A stretch of 47,725 nucleotides of DNA, taken from contig BJGT01000012.1 of the NCBI GenBank assembly GCA_014190675.1, positions 1-47,725 of the forward strand, written 5' to 3'. A model generated the notes under the pieces. That model did no database searches, was not told the origin of the DNA, and worked only from the letters and a program-made list of their open reading frames with translations. Shown piece after piece: positions 35,663-44,366 of this stretch (position 1 is the first letter of the stretch; the number at the start of each line of letters is the position of its first letter). The position numbers and the translations under genes were made by a program. Source of the stretch: Comamonadaceae bacterium (GTDB lineage Bacteria; Pseudomonadota; Gammaproteobacteria; Burkholderiales; Burkholderiaceae_C).

Positions 35663-35854
35663 ATGAACCAGCTCAGCTGCGCACTTGTCCGAATCTTTTT
35701 TGTCTGCGCGGCAGCCGCCTGCAGCGCCTGCGCGGTGGTCGCAGTGGCCGACATGGCAGTGACAGTGGGGGCCACGGTTGTCAAAACAACGGTCAAAGCC
35801 GCAGGCGCAGTGGTCGACGCTATCACCCCAGAATCCAAGAACGCCAAACAGTAA
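35663..35854 (+). CDS. Tiny lipoprotein-like protein
   Basis: The protein has 63 residues. An N-terminal hydrophobic segment with a cysteine cluster (VCAAAACSACAVVAVAD) looks like a lipoprotein signal with the lipidated Cys near residue 22. The mature part alternates Val/Ala/Thr (AVTVGATVVKTTVKAAGAVV) as in a small family of short bacterial lipoproteins that begin CAVVAVAD. AGGAAA precedes the ATG by six bases. The function is unknown. Confidence 0.65.
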   Translation: MNQLSCALVRIFFVCAAAACSACAVVAVADMAVTVGATVVKTTVKAAGAVVDAITPESKNAKQ

Positions 35855-35957
35855 CTAGAGCGAGCTTGCCTGTTTCGAGCTTACCCAGTCGGGGTACCAT
35901 CCCGCCCACGACAGCCTCGAAGGCAATCTCGAGGAAGTCGCAGCCGACAAATCTGCC

Positions 35958-36710
35958 ATGAATTTAAAAATCTCACCCTCTGAAATCCCTCGCGGCCACA
36001 CGGCTCGTGGTGTGCTTCAAGCCATCATTGGGTATTTGGTAAACACGGGCCTCACATGGCATGGAAAAAACATACTTGACATACCCTGTGGTCAGGGAGA
36101 CTTGATGGCGACGCTGCGTCAGTTTTTCCCCGGCGCCAGGGTTCTGGGCTGTGATGTTCAGGCTCCGCAAAGGATATCGCCCACAGACTTTGCGCTGGTG
36201 GATGCCAGCCGCAGCTTCAATGTTTTCCCGCCCACAAAGTTTGACTTGGTACTTTCGGTCAGTGGCGTGATGGAGTTCGACAACACCTTGCAGTTTTTTG
36301 AACAATGCAAGAGCCACCTGAATGTTGGCGGCATGTTCCTAGTGAGCAACGACAACCTGATGTCGGTTCGTGATCGGCTGTCTTTTTTCTGGCTAGGGAA
36401 ATTTCGTCAGTATCACATCTTCACGCAACAGCGACAACCAACCTGGAAGGTCATAACCATTTACAACATGATCCGCATTTTGCAGGACGCGGGTTTCACG
36501 ATCAAAGAGGTCCGGTACTGTTCGGTGCGCGGCAAAGACTACCTGATGCTGCCCCTGGCTTTGCTCATCTATCCGGTTCAATGGGTTTATGTGCAGTTTG
36601 CCAAGCATGCCATGCCGGTTGCTTTGCGGCATGCCATGTATCCCTTTTCCTGCCTGCTGTACCGTCACTACTTCATTGTTTGCGAGAAACCGGCCGGCCC
36701 GGCCTCGTAA
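35958..36710 (+). CDS. Class I SAM-dependent methyltransferase
   Basis: The protein has 250 residues. The SAM motif ILDIPCGQGDLMATL is near residue 39, followed by VLGCDVQAP (acidic end of beta 2) and FDLVLSVSGVMEF (motif around beta 4). The C-terminal third is hydrophobic and basic (LMLPLALLIYPVQWVYVQF), which could place it at the membrane and fits methyltransferases of glycan or lipid pathways. No partner genes support a specific substrate. Base composition is slightly more AT-rich than its neighbours. Confidence 0.8.
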   Translation: MNLKISPSEIPRGHTARGVLQAIIGYLVNTGLTWHGKNILDIPCGQGDLMATLRQFFPGARVLGCDVQAPQRISPTDFALVDASRSFNVFPPTKFDLVLSVSGVMEFDNTLQFFEQCKSHLNVGGMFLVSNDNLMSVRDRLSFFWLGKFRQYHIFTQQRQPTWKVITIYNMIRILQDAGFTIKEVRYCSVRGKDYLMLPLALLIYPVQWVYVQFAKHAMPVALRHAMYPFSCLLYRHYFIVCEKPAGPAS

Positions 36711-36764
36711 GCACCTGTTCCTGTGGAAGGGGCCGGTCGCGGTGGCGCCGCTTGCCCGCCTCGG

Positions 36765-38234
36765 TCAAAAAATCAGCCCGGGCGCGGTGACTTCATCCAA
36801 GGGCCAGATCGGGCGCTGCACCTTGGTGTAAGGCAACTTGGCATAGTCGCGCAACAGCGGGCCATCGGAGTCGACATAAATCACTTTTGCTGCAATCGGG
36901 CCAAAAGCGCCCATGAAATGGTTGGTTGATTTGACCGCCAAAATTTTCTTCTGCGCAGGCTCAATCCCGAGGTTCGAAAAAAGTTCCAGCCCAAGAGCCT
37001 GCGTTCGGTTGGTGATCAGCACCACATCAATGCCGTCCAGGCGCACCAAGGCGCAATCGCCCAAGGGCACCAGGGTGGGACCAAAACTTTGCCAGCAATC
37101 CCGCTTGATCGCCATCACCTCTACCACCGCGTCAACCGCAGGCCCGGAGGCCGGGCCGATCTTGCCGCCAAAACGCAAAGGGAATTTGGCGCCAAGCCCG
37201 GCATCAAAACACAGTCGCACGGCGATCGGGTCCCAAATCGGACCTATGGCCGCGTTGACCGCCCGCTGCTTCATCAATTCAAGCAGCAGGGTGGTGTTGT
37301 CTGAAGGCGCGCCGCCGCCAGCATTGTCAGCCGGGTCGGCTATTACCACGGGGCCACCCACAAAGCCAATGGCAGCACTGACCCCATCGGCAACCGACAG
37401 ATAGTCTGGCGCGGTGCGTCCGCGCAGGCTGACCAGCTCTTGGCCCAGGCGGGTGGCCAGCGCGTCAGCTTTTGATTTATCGCCGTCGGCCACCACCAGA
37501 ATGCGCCCGCCGAGTTCGGCCACGTCGGCGTAAGGAAAACAATGCACCGCTGACACCGACAAGATGCCGTCCCGGCCCTCCAGCGCCATCATGCGGTCCA
37601 CAAAGCCGCGCATCAGCGGCAAGGTGGTCGGGTAACTGCCAATCTGTCGGCAATCGTAAAGCGACATCACTGGACGCACCTCTGCACGCAAGGTGCGCAG
37701 CATGAGGTCAAGCAGGTCTTGGGCCCGCTCGACCACGTCGGTATGTGGAAACTCCTTGTAGCAAATGATCAGGTCAGCGTTGCGCATGCGCTTGAGGGTC
37801 AAATGGCAGTGTGGATCAAGCTCGACGCCGATCACGCAGTCAGGGCCTGCGATGGCGCGTGCGCGCTCCAGAATATCGCCCTCCACATCGTCATAGCCGT
37901 GAGCCACCATGGCACCGTGCAGGCCAAACAACAGGCCGTCCAGTGGCAACGCGGCGCGCAACTGGTCGAGCACTTCGTCGCGCATCGACTCGTAGTCGGC
38001 CCGGTTGACCGTGCCCGCAGGGCTGGCAGCGAAGCAACTCCCTTCAATCAAGGTAAAGCCATCCTTGGCGGCACGCTGACGCGCCACAAACAGCGGCGCG
38101 GTGCACATGCGCGGCGCATCGTCTGGATGCTCGCCAGGGCGCAAAAACACACCCTCCCGGAAGGCCTCTATGCTGGTGGGCAGCGGAGAGAAAGTGTTGG
38201 TCTCGGTGGCAATGGTGGCTGAAAAAAGTCGCAT
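36765..38234 (-). CDS. M81-family metallopeptidase, MlrC-like
   Basis: The protein has about 489 residues. ATIATETNTFSPLPTSIEAF at the N-terminus, GLHGAMVAHGYDDVEGDIL, GVELDPHCHLT and CYKEFPHTD are the conserved and probably zinc-binding stretches of the M81/DUF1485 family that includes microcystinase MlrC. Most members are not microcystin enzymes; the true substrate is likely a small modified peptide or amide. The ATG at 38234 has AGGAG six bases upstream. It converges on the methyltransferase gene. Confidence 0.88.
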   Translation of the reverse strand: MRLFSATIATETNTFSPLPTSIEAFREGVFLRPGEHPDDAPRMCTAPLFVARQRAAKDGFTLIEGSCFAASPAGTVNRADYESMRDEVLDQLRAALPLDGLLFGLHGAMVAHGYDDVEGDILERARAIAGPDCVIGVELDPHCHLTLKRMRNADLIICYKEFPHTDVVERAQDLLDLMLRTLRAEVRPVMSLYDCRQIGSYPTTLPLMRGFVDRMMALEGRDGILSVSAVHCFPYADVAELGGRILVVADGDKSKADALATRLGQELVSLRGRTAPDYLSVADGVSAAIGFVGGPVVIADPADNAGGGAPSDNTTLLLELMKQRAVNAAIGPIWDPIAVRLCFDAGLGAKFPLRFGGKIGPASGPAVDAVVEVMAIKRDCWQSFGPTLVPLGDCALVRLDGIDVVLITNRTQALGLELFSNLGIEPAQKKILAVKSTNHFMGAFGPIAAKVIYVDSDGPLLRDYAKLPYTKVQRPIWPLDEVTAPGLIF

Positions 38235-38326
38235 GGCGTCTCCTGGTGTGTTCAGTGGCCGCAACACGCAAGCGCACTACAGGCTCACTCAAATCAGTAT
38301 CTCATGATTGCCGCCACTGCTACAAA

Positions 38327-38353
38327 CCATCCATCGGCAGCCATCCATCGGCA
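38327..38353. repeat. Short tandem direct repeat
   Basis: CCATCCATCGGCA occurs at 38327-38339 and again at 38341-38353, one base apart. It lies in the 243-base gap between the divergent M81 and YiiX-like genes, where it could affect either promoter. It may simply be a small duplication. Confidence 0.6.
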
Positions 38354-38477
38354 TAATGCACAGAGTGCGGTACGAGGTCTCGCATCAAGGCGTGATCTGG
38401 ATGAACCAACTGTGTCGACGCACGTCGCATTTGCGTGTGCCGCCCCTTCATCACAGCCTGCTCAAAAATTCTGCTCT

Positions 38478-39230
38478 ATGGACCAAGCCAAGTTCTCAAT
38501 CGGCAAATACCTGGCCAGCTACCTGAGCAAAGAGATCAGCATCAATGGGACCGCGCCACCATCGAACCCGCTGCATTTGCAGGCCACCCTGCGCCCGGGT
38601 GATGTGCTGCTGGTTGAAGGCAACACCAGAATCAGCACCGCCATCAAATACCTCACGCAATCCACCTGGTCGCACGCCGCCCTTTTTGTAGGCGCCGATT
38701 TTTCCGGCTCGAATGCGGATTTGGACCACTGCCTTGTAGAAGCAGACACGGTGCATGGCGTCAGAAGCACCAGCCTGGAGAAGTTCGCCCATTTGCACAC
38801 CAGAATTTGCCGGCCTATCGGTCTGACTGAGGAAGAGTGCGTTCGGGTCACACAAGCCGCAATCTCGCAAATAGGCCATCAGTACGACCTGCGCAACGTG
38901 CTGGATTTGGCCCGATTTCTAATGCCAACGCCACCCATTCCGACCCGCCTCAGGCGCCACCTGCTGACCCTTGGCAGCGGCGACCCGACCCGCGCGATTT
39001 GCTCGACCATGATCGCGCAGGCATTTCAAACCATTCACTACCCCATCATTGCCCTGGAGGGATATCAGGGCGACGCCAGCGCCGACCCAGGCTTTGGGCC
39101 GCAGCGCTTCAAGCCCAAGCATTACAGTTTGCTCACACCCAGAGACTTCGATGTGTCGCCCTATTTTTCAATAGTCAAGCCAACCGTTGAAAGCGGCTTT
39201 AACTTTCGTGATCTGGAGTGGGTGGACTGA
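38478..39230 (+). CDS. YiiX-like NlpC/P60-type cysteine hydrolase
   Basis: The protein has about 250 residues. The permuted papain-fold signature is visible: LRPGDVLLVEGNTRIS, WSHAALFVG with the catalytic-type His, GHQYDLRNVLDLARF, and the Cys in AICSTMIAQAF. YiiX/YebB-type proteins are predicted amidases or acyltransferases. No signal peptide is evident at this start. The ATG at 38478 is chosen because the preceding 58 codons of the open frame lack family features and cover repeats; its ribosome-binding site is poor, so the start is uncertain. Confidence 0.75.
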   Translation: MDQAKFSIGKYLASYLSKEISINGTAPPSNPLHLQATLRPGDVLLVEGNTRISTAIKYLTQSTWSHAALFVGADFSGSNADLDHCLVEADTVHGVRSTSLEKFAHLHTRICRPIGLTEEECVRVTQAAISQIGHQYDLRNVLDLARFLMPTPPIPTRLRRHLLTLGSGDPTRAICSTMIAQAFQTIHYPIIALEGYQGDASADPGFGPQRFKPKHYSLLTPRDFDVSPYFSIVKPTVESGFNFRDLEWVD

Positions 39231-39294
39231 TCAATTTCCAGGCCTGGCCTTGGGGTCATAATGTTTTTCCCTTCAAACTCCCCAGGAGCCTGTC

Positions 39295-40284
39295 ATGCGA
39301 CTTGTTTTTTCACTGCGATCCCCGCTTGGCACTTGGGCGCTGCTGGCACTGAGCGTTCTGTGCACGGGCACAGCCCTGGCCCAAACCATGTACCCCGACA
39401 AGCCACTGCGCTTTGTCGTGCCCTACCCGCCCGGTGGCGGTACGGATGTGATTGCGCGCATCGTGCAAGAGCGCTTTGGGGCGGCACTGGGCCAGGCCAT
39501 CATCATCGACAACAAGGGTGGCGCAGGAGGCTCGGTGGGCTCGGAGCTGGTGGCACGCGCCGCGCCCGATGGCTATACCGTTCTGTTCACGCTGAGCTCG
39601 CACACCATCAACCCAGCCATCTACCCCAAGCTCTCGTTTGACACCATCAAGGACTTTGAGGCGATTGGCACGGTGGCCTCGTTGCCGCAAATTCTGGTGG
39701 CCAACCCGCAGGTACCCGCCAACACCGTGGCCGAGCTGGTGGCACTGGCCAAGGCCAAGCCTGAGCTGCTGGCCTATGCGTCTGTGGGTAATGGATCCCC
39801 CGGGCACCTGGCCGGCGAGTTGTTCAAGCTGCGCACCGGCACCCAAATGACACACATACCCTACCGCGGCGGCGGACCGGCAGTGGTCGATGTCATCAGC
39901 GGACAGGTGCCGCTGCTGTGGGTATCGATCCCGGCCGCAGCCCAGTTCGTCAAAGCCGGTAAGTTGCGCGCGCTGGCAGTCTCCACACTGAAACGCAGTG
40001 CTGCTTTTCCGGATGTACCTACGGTACAAGAGAGCGGCGTGCCAGACTTTGAAGTGGATTCCTGGTACGCCATGTTTGTGCCTGCGCGCACGCCCCAGCC
40101 GGTGATCGAGCGGCTCAACCGCGCCCTCAACAGCGTGTTGGCCGATGCCACGATCCGCGAGAAACTGCTGGCCCAAGGCGCCGAGGGCGTGGGCGGCACG
40201 CCGCAGGCGCTGGCCCGCATCGTGGCGGCAGAGTTGCCAAAGTGGGCCAAGCTGGCCAAAGACGCCAACATCAAGGCCGATTGA
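39295..40284 (+). CDS. TctC/Bug-type periplasmic binding protein
   Basis: This secreted binding protein has 329 residues, with a signal peptide ending near ALAQ. YPDKPLRFVVPYPPGGGTDV is the hallmark of the tripartite tricarboxylate transporter (TctC/Bug) family, expanded in Burkholderiales. AGGAG lies seven or eight bases upstream of the ATG. No TctA or TctB membrane partner is adjacent. It ends one base before the aldehyde dehydrogenase start, so it probably binds the substrate of the downstream module, an organic anion such as sulfoacetate by inference. Confidence 0.9.
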   Translation: MRLVFSLRSPLGTWALLALSVLCTGTALAQTMYPDKPLRFVVPYPPGGGTDVIARIVQERFGAALGQAIIIDNKGGAGGSVGSELVARAAPDGYTVLFTLSSHTINPAIYPKLSFDTIKDFEAIGTVASLPQILVANPQVPANTVAELVALAKAKPELLAYASVGNGSPGHLAGELFKLRTGTQMTHIPYRGGGPAVVDVISGQVPLLWVSIPAAAQFVKAGKLRALAVSTLKRSAAFPDVPTVQESGVPDFEVDSWYAMFVPARTPQPVIERLNRALNSVLADATIREKLLAQGAEGVGGTPQALARIVAAELPKWAKLAKDANIKAD

Positions 40285-40285
40285 C

Positions 40286-41701
40286 ATGCGCCCAGCAGAC
40301 AGCCCACTGGATCAGCTGGTGGGCCAACTCGTCGCCCGCGCCCGCTTGGCACAGCAGGTGGCCAATGGCTATGACCAAAGCCGCGTGGACGAAGTGGTGG
40401 CGGCAGCCGGCTGGGCGATTCTTGAGCCGGGGCGAAACCAGCAGCTCGCTGAACTGGCTGTGGCCGACACCGGCATTGGCAATGTGGCTGACAAAGTGCG
40501 CAAAAACCACCGTAAAACGCTGGGTCTGCTGCGCGACTTGCAAGGCGCGCGCTCGGTGGGCGTGATTCACGAAGACAGAGCGCTGGGCCTGACCGAAATC
40601 GCGCGGCCGGTGGGGGTGGTTTGCGCTGTCACGCCGTCCACCAACCCGGCGGCTACACCGGCCAATAAAATCATCAACGCCCTCAAGGGCCGTAATGCGG
40701 TGATTCTGGCGCCCTCGCCCAAGGGCTGGAGCACGTCGGCGCGTTTGCTTGAATTCATCCATGCGCAGTTCGGTCGCATCGGTGCCCCACCCGACTTGGT
40801 GCAGCTGCTGCCTGACCCGATAAGCAAAGCCAGCACCCAGGCCCTGATGCAGCAATGCGATTTGGTGGTGGCCACCGGCTCACAAGCCAATGTGCGGGCC
40901 GCATATGCCAGCGGCACGCCAGCGTTTGGCGTGGGCGCGGGCAATGTGGCAGGCATCGTTGACGAAAGCGCAGACCTGCAGGCCGCCGCCGAGCGCGTGT
41001 TGCGCTCCAAGACCTTTGACAATGCCACCAGTTGTTCGTCTGAAAACAGCCTGGTGATCGTGGCTGCTGTGTATCCGGCGATGTTGCAAGCGCTGCGTGC
41101 TCAGGGCGCGGTATTGCTGAGTGCCACGCAAAAAGCTCGGCTCGAAGCCCTGATGTGGCCCCAGGGCAAGCTCTCGGCCGCCGTGATCGGGCAGTCCGCC
41201 GGGCTGATTGCCAGCCGTGCCGGCCTGGCCAGCCTGGCCGCGTTGTCACCAACCATGCTGCTGGTGGAGGAAGATGGCGTTGGCCAGGCGCATCCCTTTT
41301 CGGGCGAAAAATTGTGCCCGGTCCTCACGATGTACCAGGCGCAAAATTTTGATGCAGCCGCCGCCCTGGTTGCCCGCATTTACGCATTTGAAGGTGCCGG
41401 ACATTCGGTTGGGCTGCACAGCGCGAAGCCTGAGCGCGCCTTGCAACTTGGGCTGTCGCTGCCGGTGTCGCGCGTGATTGTGAACCAGGCCCACAGCATT
41501 GCCACCGGTGGCAGCTTTGACAATGGCTTGCCGTTTTCGCTGTCGATGGGCTGCGGCACCTGGGGCAAGAACAATTTCTCTGACAACATGAACTATCGGC
41601 ACTACCTCAACATCACCCGCATCGCGCAGCCCATCGCGGAACGTCTGCCCAGCGAACAGGCTATTTTTGGCAGGTTTTTCGACAAATTCGGCCGCGCATG
41701 A
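40286..41701 (+). CDS. CoA-acylating aldehyde dehydrogenase, SauS-like candidate
   Basis: The protein has 471 residues. The overall pattern (VGVVCAVTPSTNPAATPANK, GAGNVAGIVDESAD, and the catalytic Cys in FDNATSCSSENSLVIV) is that of acylating aldehyde dehydrogenases of the EutE/AdhE type, which interconvert an acyl-CoA and an aldehyde with NAD(P)H. Its coupling by ATGA to a CoA ligase and a following TauE/SafE exporter matches sulfoacetaldehyde dehydrogenase (acylating), SauS, of sulfoacetate catabolism. The start at 40286 follows the binding-protein stop by one base. Other short aldehydes remain possible substrates. Confidence 0.8.
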   Translation: MRPADSPLDQLVGQLVARARLAQQVANGYDQSRVDEVVAAAGWAILEPGRNQQLAELAVADTGIGNVADKVRKNHRKTLGLLRDLQGARSVGVIHEDRALGLTEIARPVGVVCAVTPSTNPAATPANKIINALKGRNAVILAPSPKGWSTSARLLEFIHAQFGRIGAPPDLVQLLPDPISKASTQALMQQCDLVVATGSQANVRAAYASGTPAFGVGAGNVAGIVDESADLQAAAERVLRSKTFDNATSCSSENSLVIVAAVYPAMLQALRAQGAVLLSATQKARLEALMWPQGKLSAAVIGQSAGLIASRAGLASLAALSPTMLLVEEDGVGQAHPFSGEKLCPVLTMYQAQNFDAAAALVARIYAFEGAGHSVGLHSAKPERALQLGLSLPVSRVIVNQAHSIATGGSFDNGLPFSLSMGCGTWGKNNFSDNMNYRHYLNITRIAQPIAERLPSEQAIFGRFFDKFGRA

Positions 41702-43206
41702 GCGCAGGCGTGCGCCAACTCATCGCGCAGCAGGCCAGTCTGCGCCCCGATGCGCTGTACGCGATGGACGGCGAGGGTCGCCAGCAGCTCAGCTTTGGGG
41801 CGCTGGCAGGCCGTAGCCGGCAGGTGGCGGCACTGCTGATGGCCCAGGGGACGATGCCTGGCGACACAGTATCGCTGGTCATGCCCAATGGGCTGGCCAC
41901 GCTGCAGTGGTTGTTGGGAGCGATGCAAGGCGGCTGGTGCGTCAACCCGGTCAACCTGCTCTCGCAGCCCGAGCAGATGCGCTACGTGCTCGAGCACAGC
42001 GACTGCAAACTGGTGATCGTCAGCCCAGATTGGGAAGAGCGGGTGCGTGCGCTTCTAAAGGGCACGGCAGGCTGCATCCGCCTGCTGGTCAGCGCGCCGG
42101 ATATCTACCACTGGCCCCCGGCTGAGGCCGAACCGCCGGCTCCGTTGCCCGAAGCATTGGCCCTGCTGATGTACACCTCGGGCACCACCGGGCAGCCCAA
42201 GGGGGTGATGCTGACCCAGGCCAACCTGGCTGCCAACGCAGCCGCCATCAGCACCGAGCATGCACTGCTGCCCGCCGACCGGGTGCTGGCGGTGCTGCCT
42301 CTGTACCACATCAACGCCTTTGCGGTGACCATGCTGGCGCCGTTGGCCCATGGCGGCAGCCTGGCCATGCCAAGCAAGTTTTCCGCCGCGCGCTTTTGGG
42401 AGCAGGCCAGCCACAGCGGCTGCACCTGGCTCAATGTGGTACCGACCATGATCTCTTACCTGCTCGAAGGCGCCGCACCAACCCCAGACCAAACCCGGGG
42501 CCTGCGTTTTTGCCGCTCGGCCTCGGCCGCGCTGCCGCCAGAACACCTGCGCGCCTTCGAGGCCCGCTTTGGCCTGGGCATCATCGAAACCATGGGTCTG
42601 ACCGAGACCGTGGCGCCCTCGTTTTCCAACCCGCTGGATCCCCAGCTGCGCAAACTGGGCGCGGTCGGGCGCGCCTCGGGTTGCGAGGCGCGGGTGGTTG
42701 ACGCCGCACTGGCCGAGCTGCCCGACGGCCAGACCGGCGAGATTGCCATTCGCGGCCCCAATGTGATGCACGGCTATTACAAAAACCCTGAGGCTACCGC
42801 AGCCGCCTTCACCCCGGACGGCTGGTTGCGCACGGGTGATCTGGGCCACCGCGACCCGGATGGCTTCTTCTTTGTGACCGGGCGTATCAAAGAGCTGATC
42901 ATCAAGGGCGGCGAGAACATTGCGCCGCGCGAGATAGACGAGGCGCTGCTTAAGCACCCCGCCGTGCTGGATGCTGCTGCGGTTGGCATCCCGGACCGGC
43001 ACTACGGCCAGGAGATCATGGCCTGTGTGGTGCTGCGGCCCGGCCACAGTGCCGATGAGGCGGCGCTGCACAGTTTTTGCCTGGCGCAGCTGGGCCGCTA
43101 CAAAACGCCCAAGCTGTTCCGGCTGGTGAGCGACCTGCCGCGCGGCCCGTCGGGCAAAGTGCAAAGGCTCAAGCTGGCCGAGTTATACGCGCCGGCGCCG
43201 GGCTGA
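41698..43206 (+). CDS. AMP-forming acyl-CoA ligase, SauT-like candidate
   Basis: This ANL-superfamily ligase has 502 residues. Motifs are the P-loop YTSGTTGQPKGVMLT, the adenylate-binding MGLTET, GRIKELIIKGGENIAPREID and the final catalytic Lys in PSGKVQRLK. It would activate a carboxylic acid to its CoA ester, which the preceding acylating dehydrogenase could reduce to the aldehyde. Together they match the sulfoacetate-CoA ligase and sulfoacetaldehyde dehydrogenase pair (SauT/SauS). Start and stop overlap: ATGA with the upstream gene. The substrate is inferred only from context. Confidence 0.85.
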   Translation: MSAGVRQLIAQQASLRPDALYAMDGEGRQQLSFGALAGRSRQVAALLMAQGTMPGDTVSLVMPNGLATLQWLLGAMQGGWCVNPVNLLSQPEQMRYVLEHSDCKLVIVSPDWEERVRALLKGTAGCIRLLVSAPDIYHWPPAEAEPPAPLPEALALLMYTSGTTGQPKGVMLTQANLAANAAAISTEHALLPADRVLAVLPLYHINAFAVTMLAPLAHGGSLAMPSKFSAARFWEQASHSGCTWLNVVPTMISYLLEGAAPTPDQTRGLRFCRSASAALPPEHLRAFEARFGLGIIETMGLTETVAPSFSNPLDPQLRKLGAVGRASGCEARVVDAALAELPDGQTGEIAIRGPNVMHGYYKNPEATAAAFTPDGWLRTGDLGHRDPDGFFFVTGRIKELIIKGGENIAPREIDEALLKHPAVLDAAAVGIPDRHYGQEIMACVVLRPGHSADEAALHSFCLAQLGRYKTPKLFRLVSDLPRGPSGKVQRLKLAELYAPAPG

Positions 43207-43262
43207 GCCAGGGCACCGGCTGGCCCGCTCCGCTGCCCTGCGATCTGCCCTGCGACCAGCCC

Positions 43263-44072
43263 TTGGATTTGCTCGCCTCACCGCCCCTGCCGCCCGCCCT
43301 GCTGCTGGCGGCGCTGCTGATCGTGCTGGCTGCGGGCGTCGTGCGCGGCTTTGCCGGCTTTGGCTTTTCTGCGCTGTGTGTGGCTGGGCTGTCGCTGTTT
43401 GCGCCGCCAGCCCAGGTGGTACCGCCCATTTTTGTGCTGGAGGTGCTGGCCAGCCTGACGCTGTTGCGCGCGGCGCTGCGTGACGTCGACTGGCCCTGGC
43501 TGAGCTGGCTGGCGGTGGGCAACGCCCTCTGCATTCCGCTTGGCATTGCGGTACTGGCCTGGCTGGACGAGCTGCCGCTGCGCCTGCTGATCGGCGGGCT
43601 GCTGCTGGGCGCGGCCCTGCTGCTGCGCAGCGGGTGGCGGCTGGCCTTGACGCCGACCCGGGGTATGCGGCTCGCCACCGGGCTGGTGTCGGGCCTGGTC
43701 AACGGTGTGGCAGCCATCGGCGGCATTGCGGTGGCGGTGCTGCTGAGCACCACGCAGATGGCGCCGGCAGTGATGCGCGCCACCTTGGTGCTGCTGTTCC
43801 TGCTCACCGACCTGTATGCTCTGGCCTGGGCTGGCCTGCTGTCGGCGAGCGCGCCGCATGGCACGGCCCTGCTGGGGCCCGACACCCTGCGCTGGGCCCT
43901 TTGGCTGGCGCCGGCCATGCTGGTCGGCATCTGGCTGGGCGACCGGTCGTTTCGGGGCGTGTCGCCTGCACAGTTTCGGCGCTGGGTGCTCAACCTGCTG
44001 ATCCTGATCGCCCTGCTCAGCGTGATCCGGGCGCTATGGGCACTGTCGGCCTTGTGGGGGTCAGGCGCCTGA
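43263..44072 (+). CDS. TauE/SafE-family sulfite/sulfonate exporter
   Basis: This hydrophobic protein has about 269 residues and seven or eight membrane segments. LAAGVVRGFAGFGFSALCVA near the N-terminus and GLVSGLVNGVAAIGGIAVAV in the middle form the internal duplication of the TauE/SafE family, implicated in sulfite or sulfoacetate export. No ATG exists between the ligase stop and the first membrane segment; a TTG at 43263 is the best in-frame start and CTG codons nearby are alternatives, so the start is uncertain. It lies directly downstream of the CoA ligase. Confidence 0.82.
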   Translation: MDLLASPPLPPALLLAALLIVLAAGVVRGFAGFGFSALCVAGLSLFAPPAQVVPPIFVLEVLASLTLLRAALRDVDWPWLSWLAVGNALCIPLGIAVLAWLDELPLRLLIGGLLLGAALLLRSGWRLALTPTRGMRLATGLVSGLVNGVAAIGGIAVAVLLSTTQMAPAVMRATLVLLFLLTDLYALAWAGLLSASAPHGTALLGPDTLRWALWLAPAMLVGIWLGDRSFRGVSPAQFRRWVLNLLILIALLSVIRALWALSALWGSGA

Positions 44073-44090
44073 AGGCGCTCACGCGCCGCC

Positions 44091-44139
44091 ATCCGCCATC
44101 CGCCATCCGCCATCCGCCATCCGCCAGCCGCCAGCCGCC
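44091..44139. repeat. Seven-copy heptamer tandem repeat
   Basis: Five perfect copies of ATCCGCC (44091-44125) are followed by two of AGCCGCC (44126-44139), with degenerate units at both ends. It begins 19 bases after the exporter stop and lies about 230 bases before the Rieske oxygenase start. Such short tandem repeats change copy number by slippage. The remaining bases to 44366 show no gene. Confidence 0.9.
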
Positions 44140-44366
44140 AGCGCGCAGCAGGGCAGTGCCGGGGTTTTGCTGACATGGTCTTTCTTTGCTGTGGGTGCGA
44201 CTGTCCACTGCAGTGCGCCATGGCTGCGCCACACGATCTGGATCATGGTCGGTGGCGCCGGGGCGCAAGGCGGTGTTTTTGGTAATCTACCAAGGTGTTC
44301 GGGTCAAGCCTGCCGTGCCGATACTCAACTCGGCTACCCAATTGCCACCCAAAAAGAGTAACAAAG

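Noticed and set aside
36765-38234. Microcystin degradation gene mlrC
   Set aside because: The protein belongs to the same family, but mlrA, mlrB and mlrD are absent and most family members have other substrates.
38304-38477. N-terminal extension of the YiiX-like protein by 58 codons
   Set aside because: The segment covers a direct repeat and the divergent promoter region and lacks family features; the ATG at 38478 begins the recognisable protein.
42055-43164. A 369-codon frame antisense to the CoA ligase
   Set aside because: The ligase has all its catalytic motifs on the other strand; this frame has none and begins without a ribosome-binding site.
44091-44139. Heptamer array as a possible CRISPR
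   Set aside because: Units are 7 bp with no spacers; it is a simple tandem repeat.
43169-44221. A 350-codon frame antisense to the TauE/SafE gene, starting in the heptamer repeat
   Set aside because: Its N-terminus only translates the tandem repeat (WRMADGG-like units) and the rest is low-complexity Ser/Ala/Arg.
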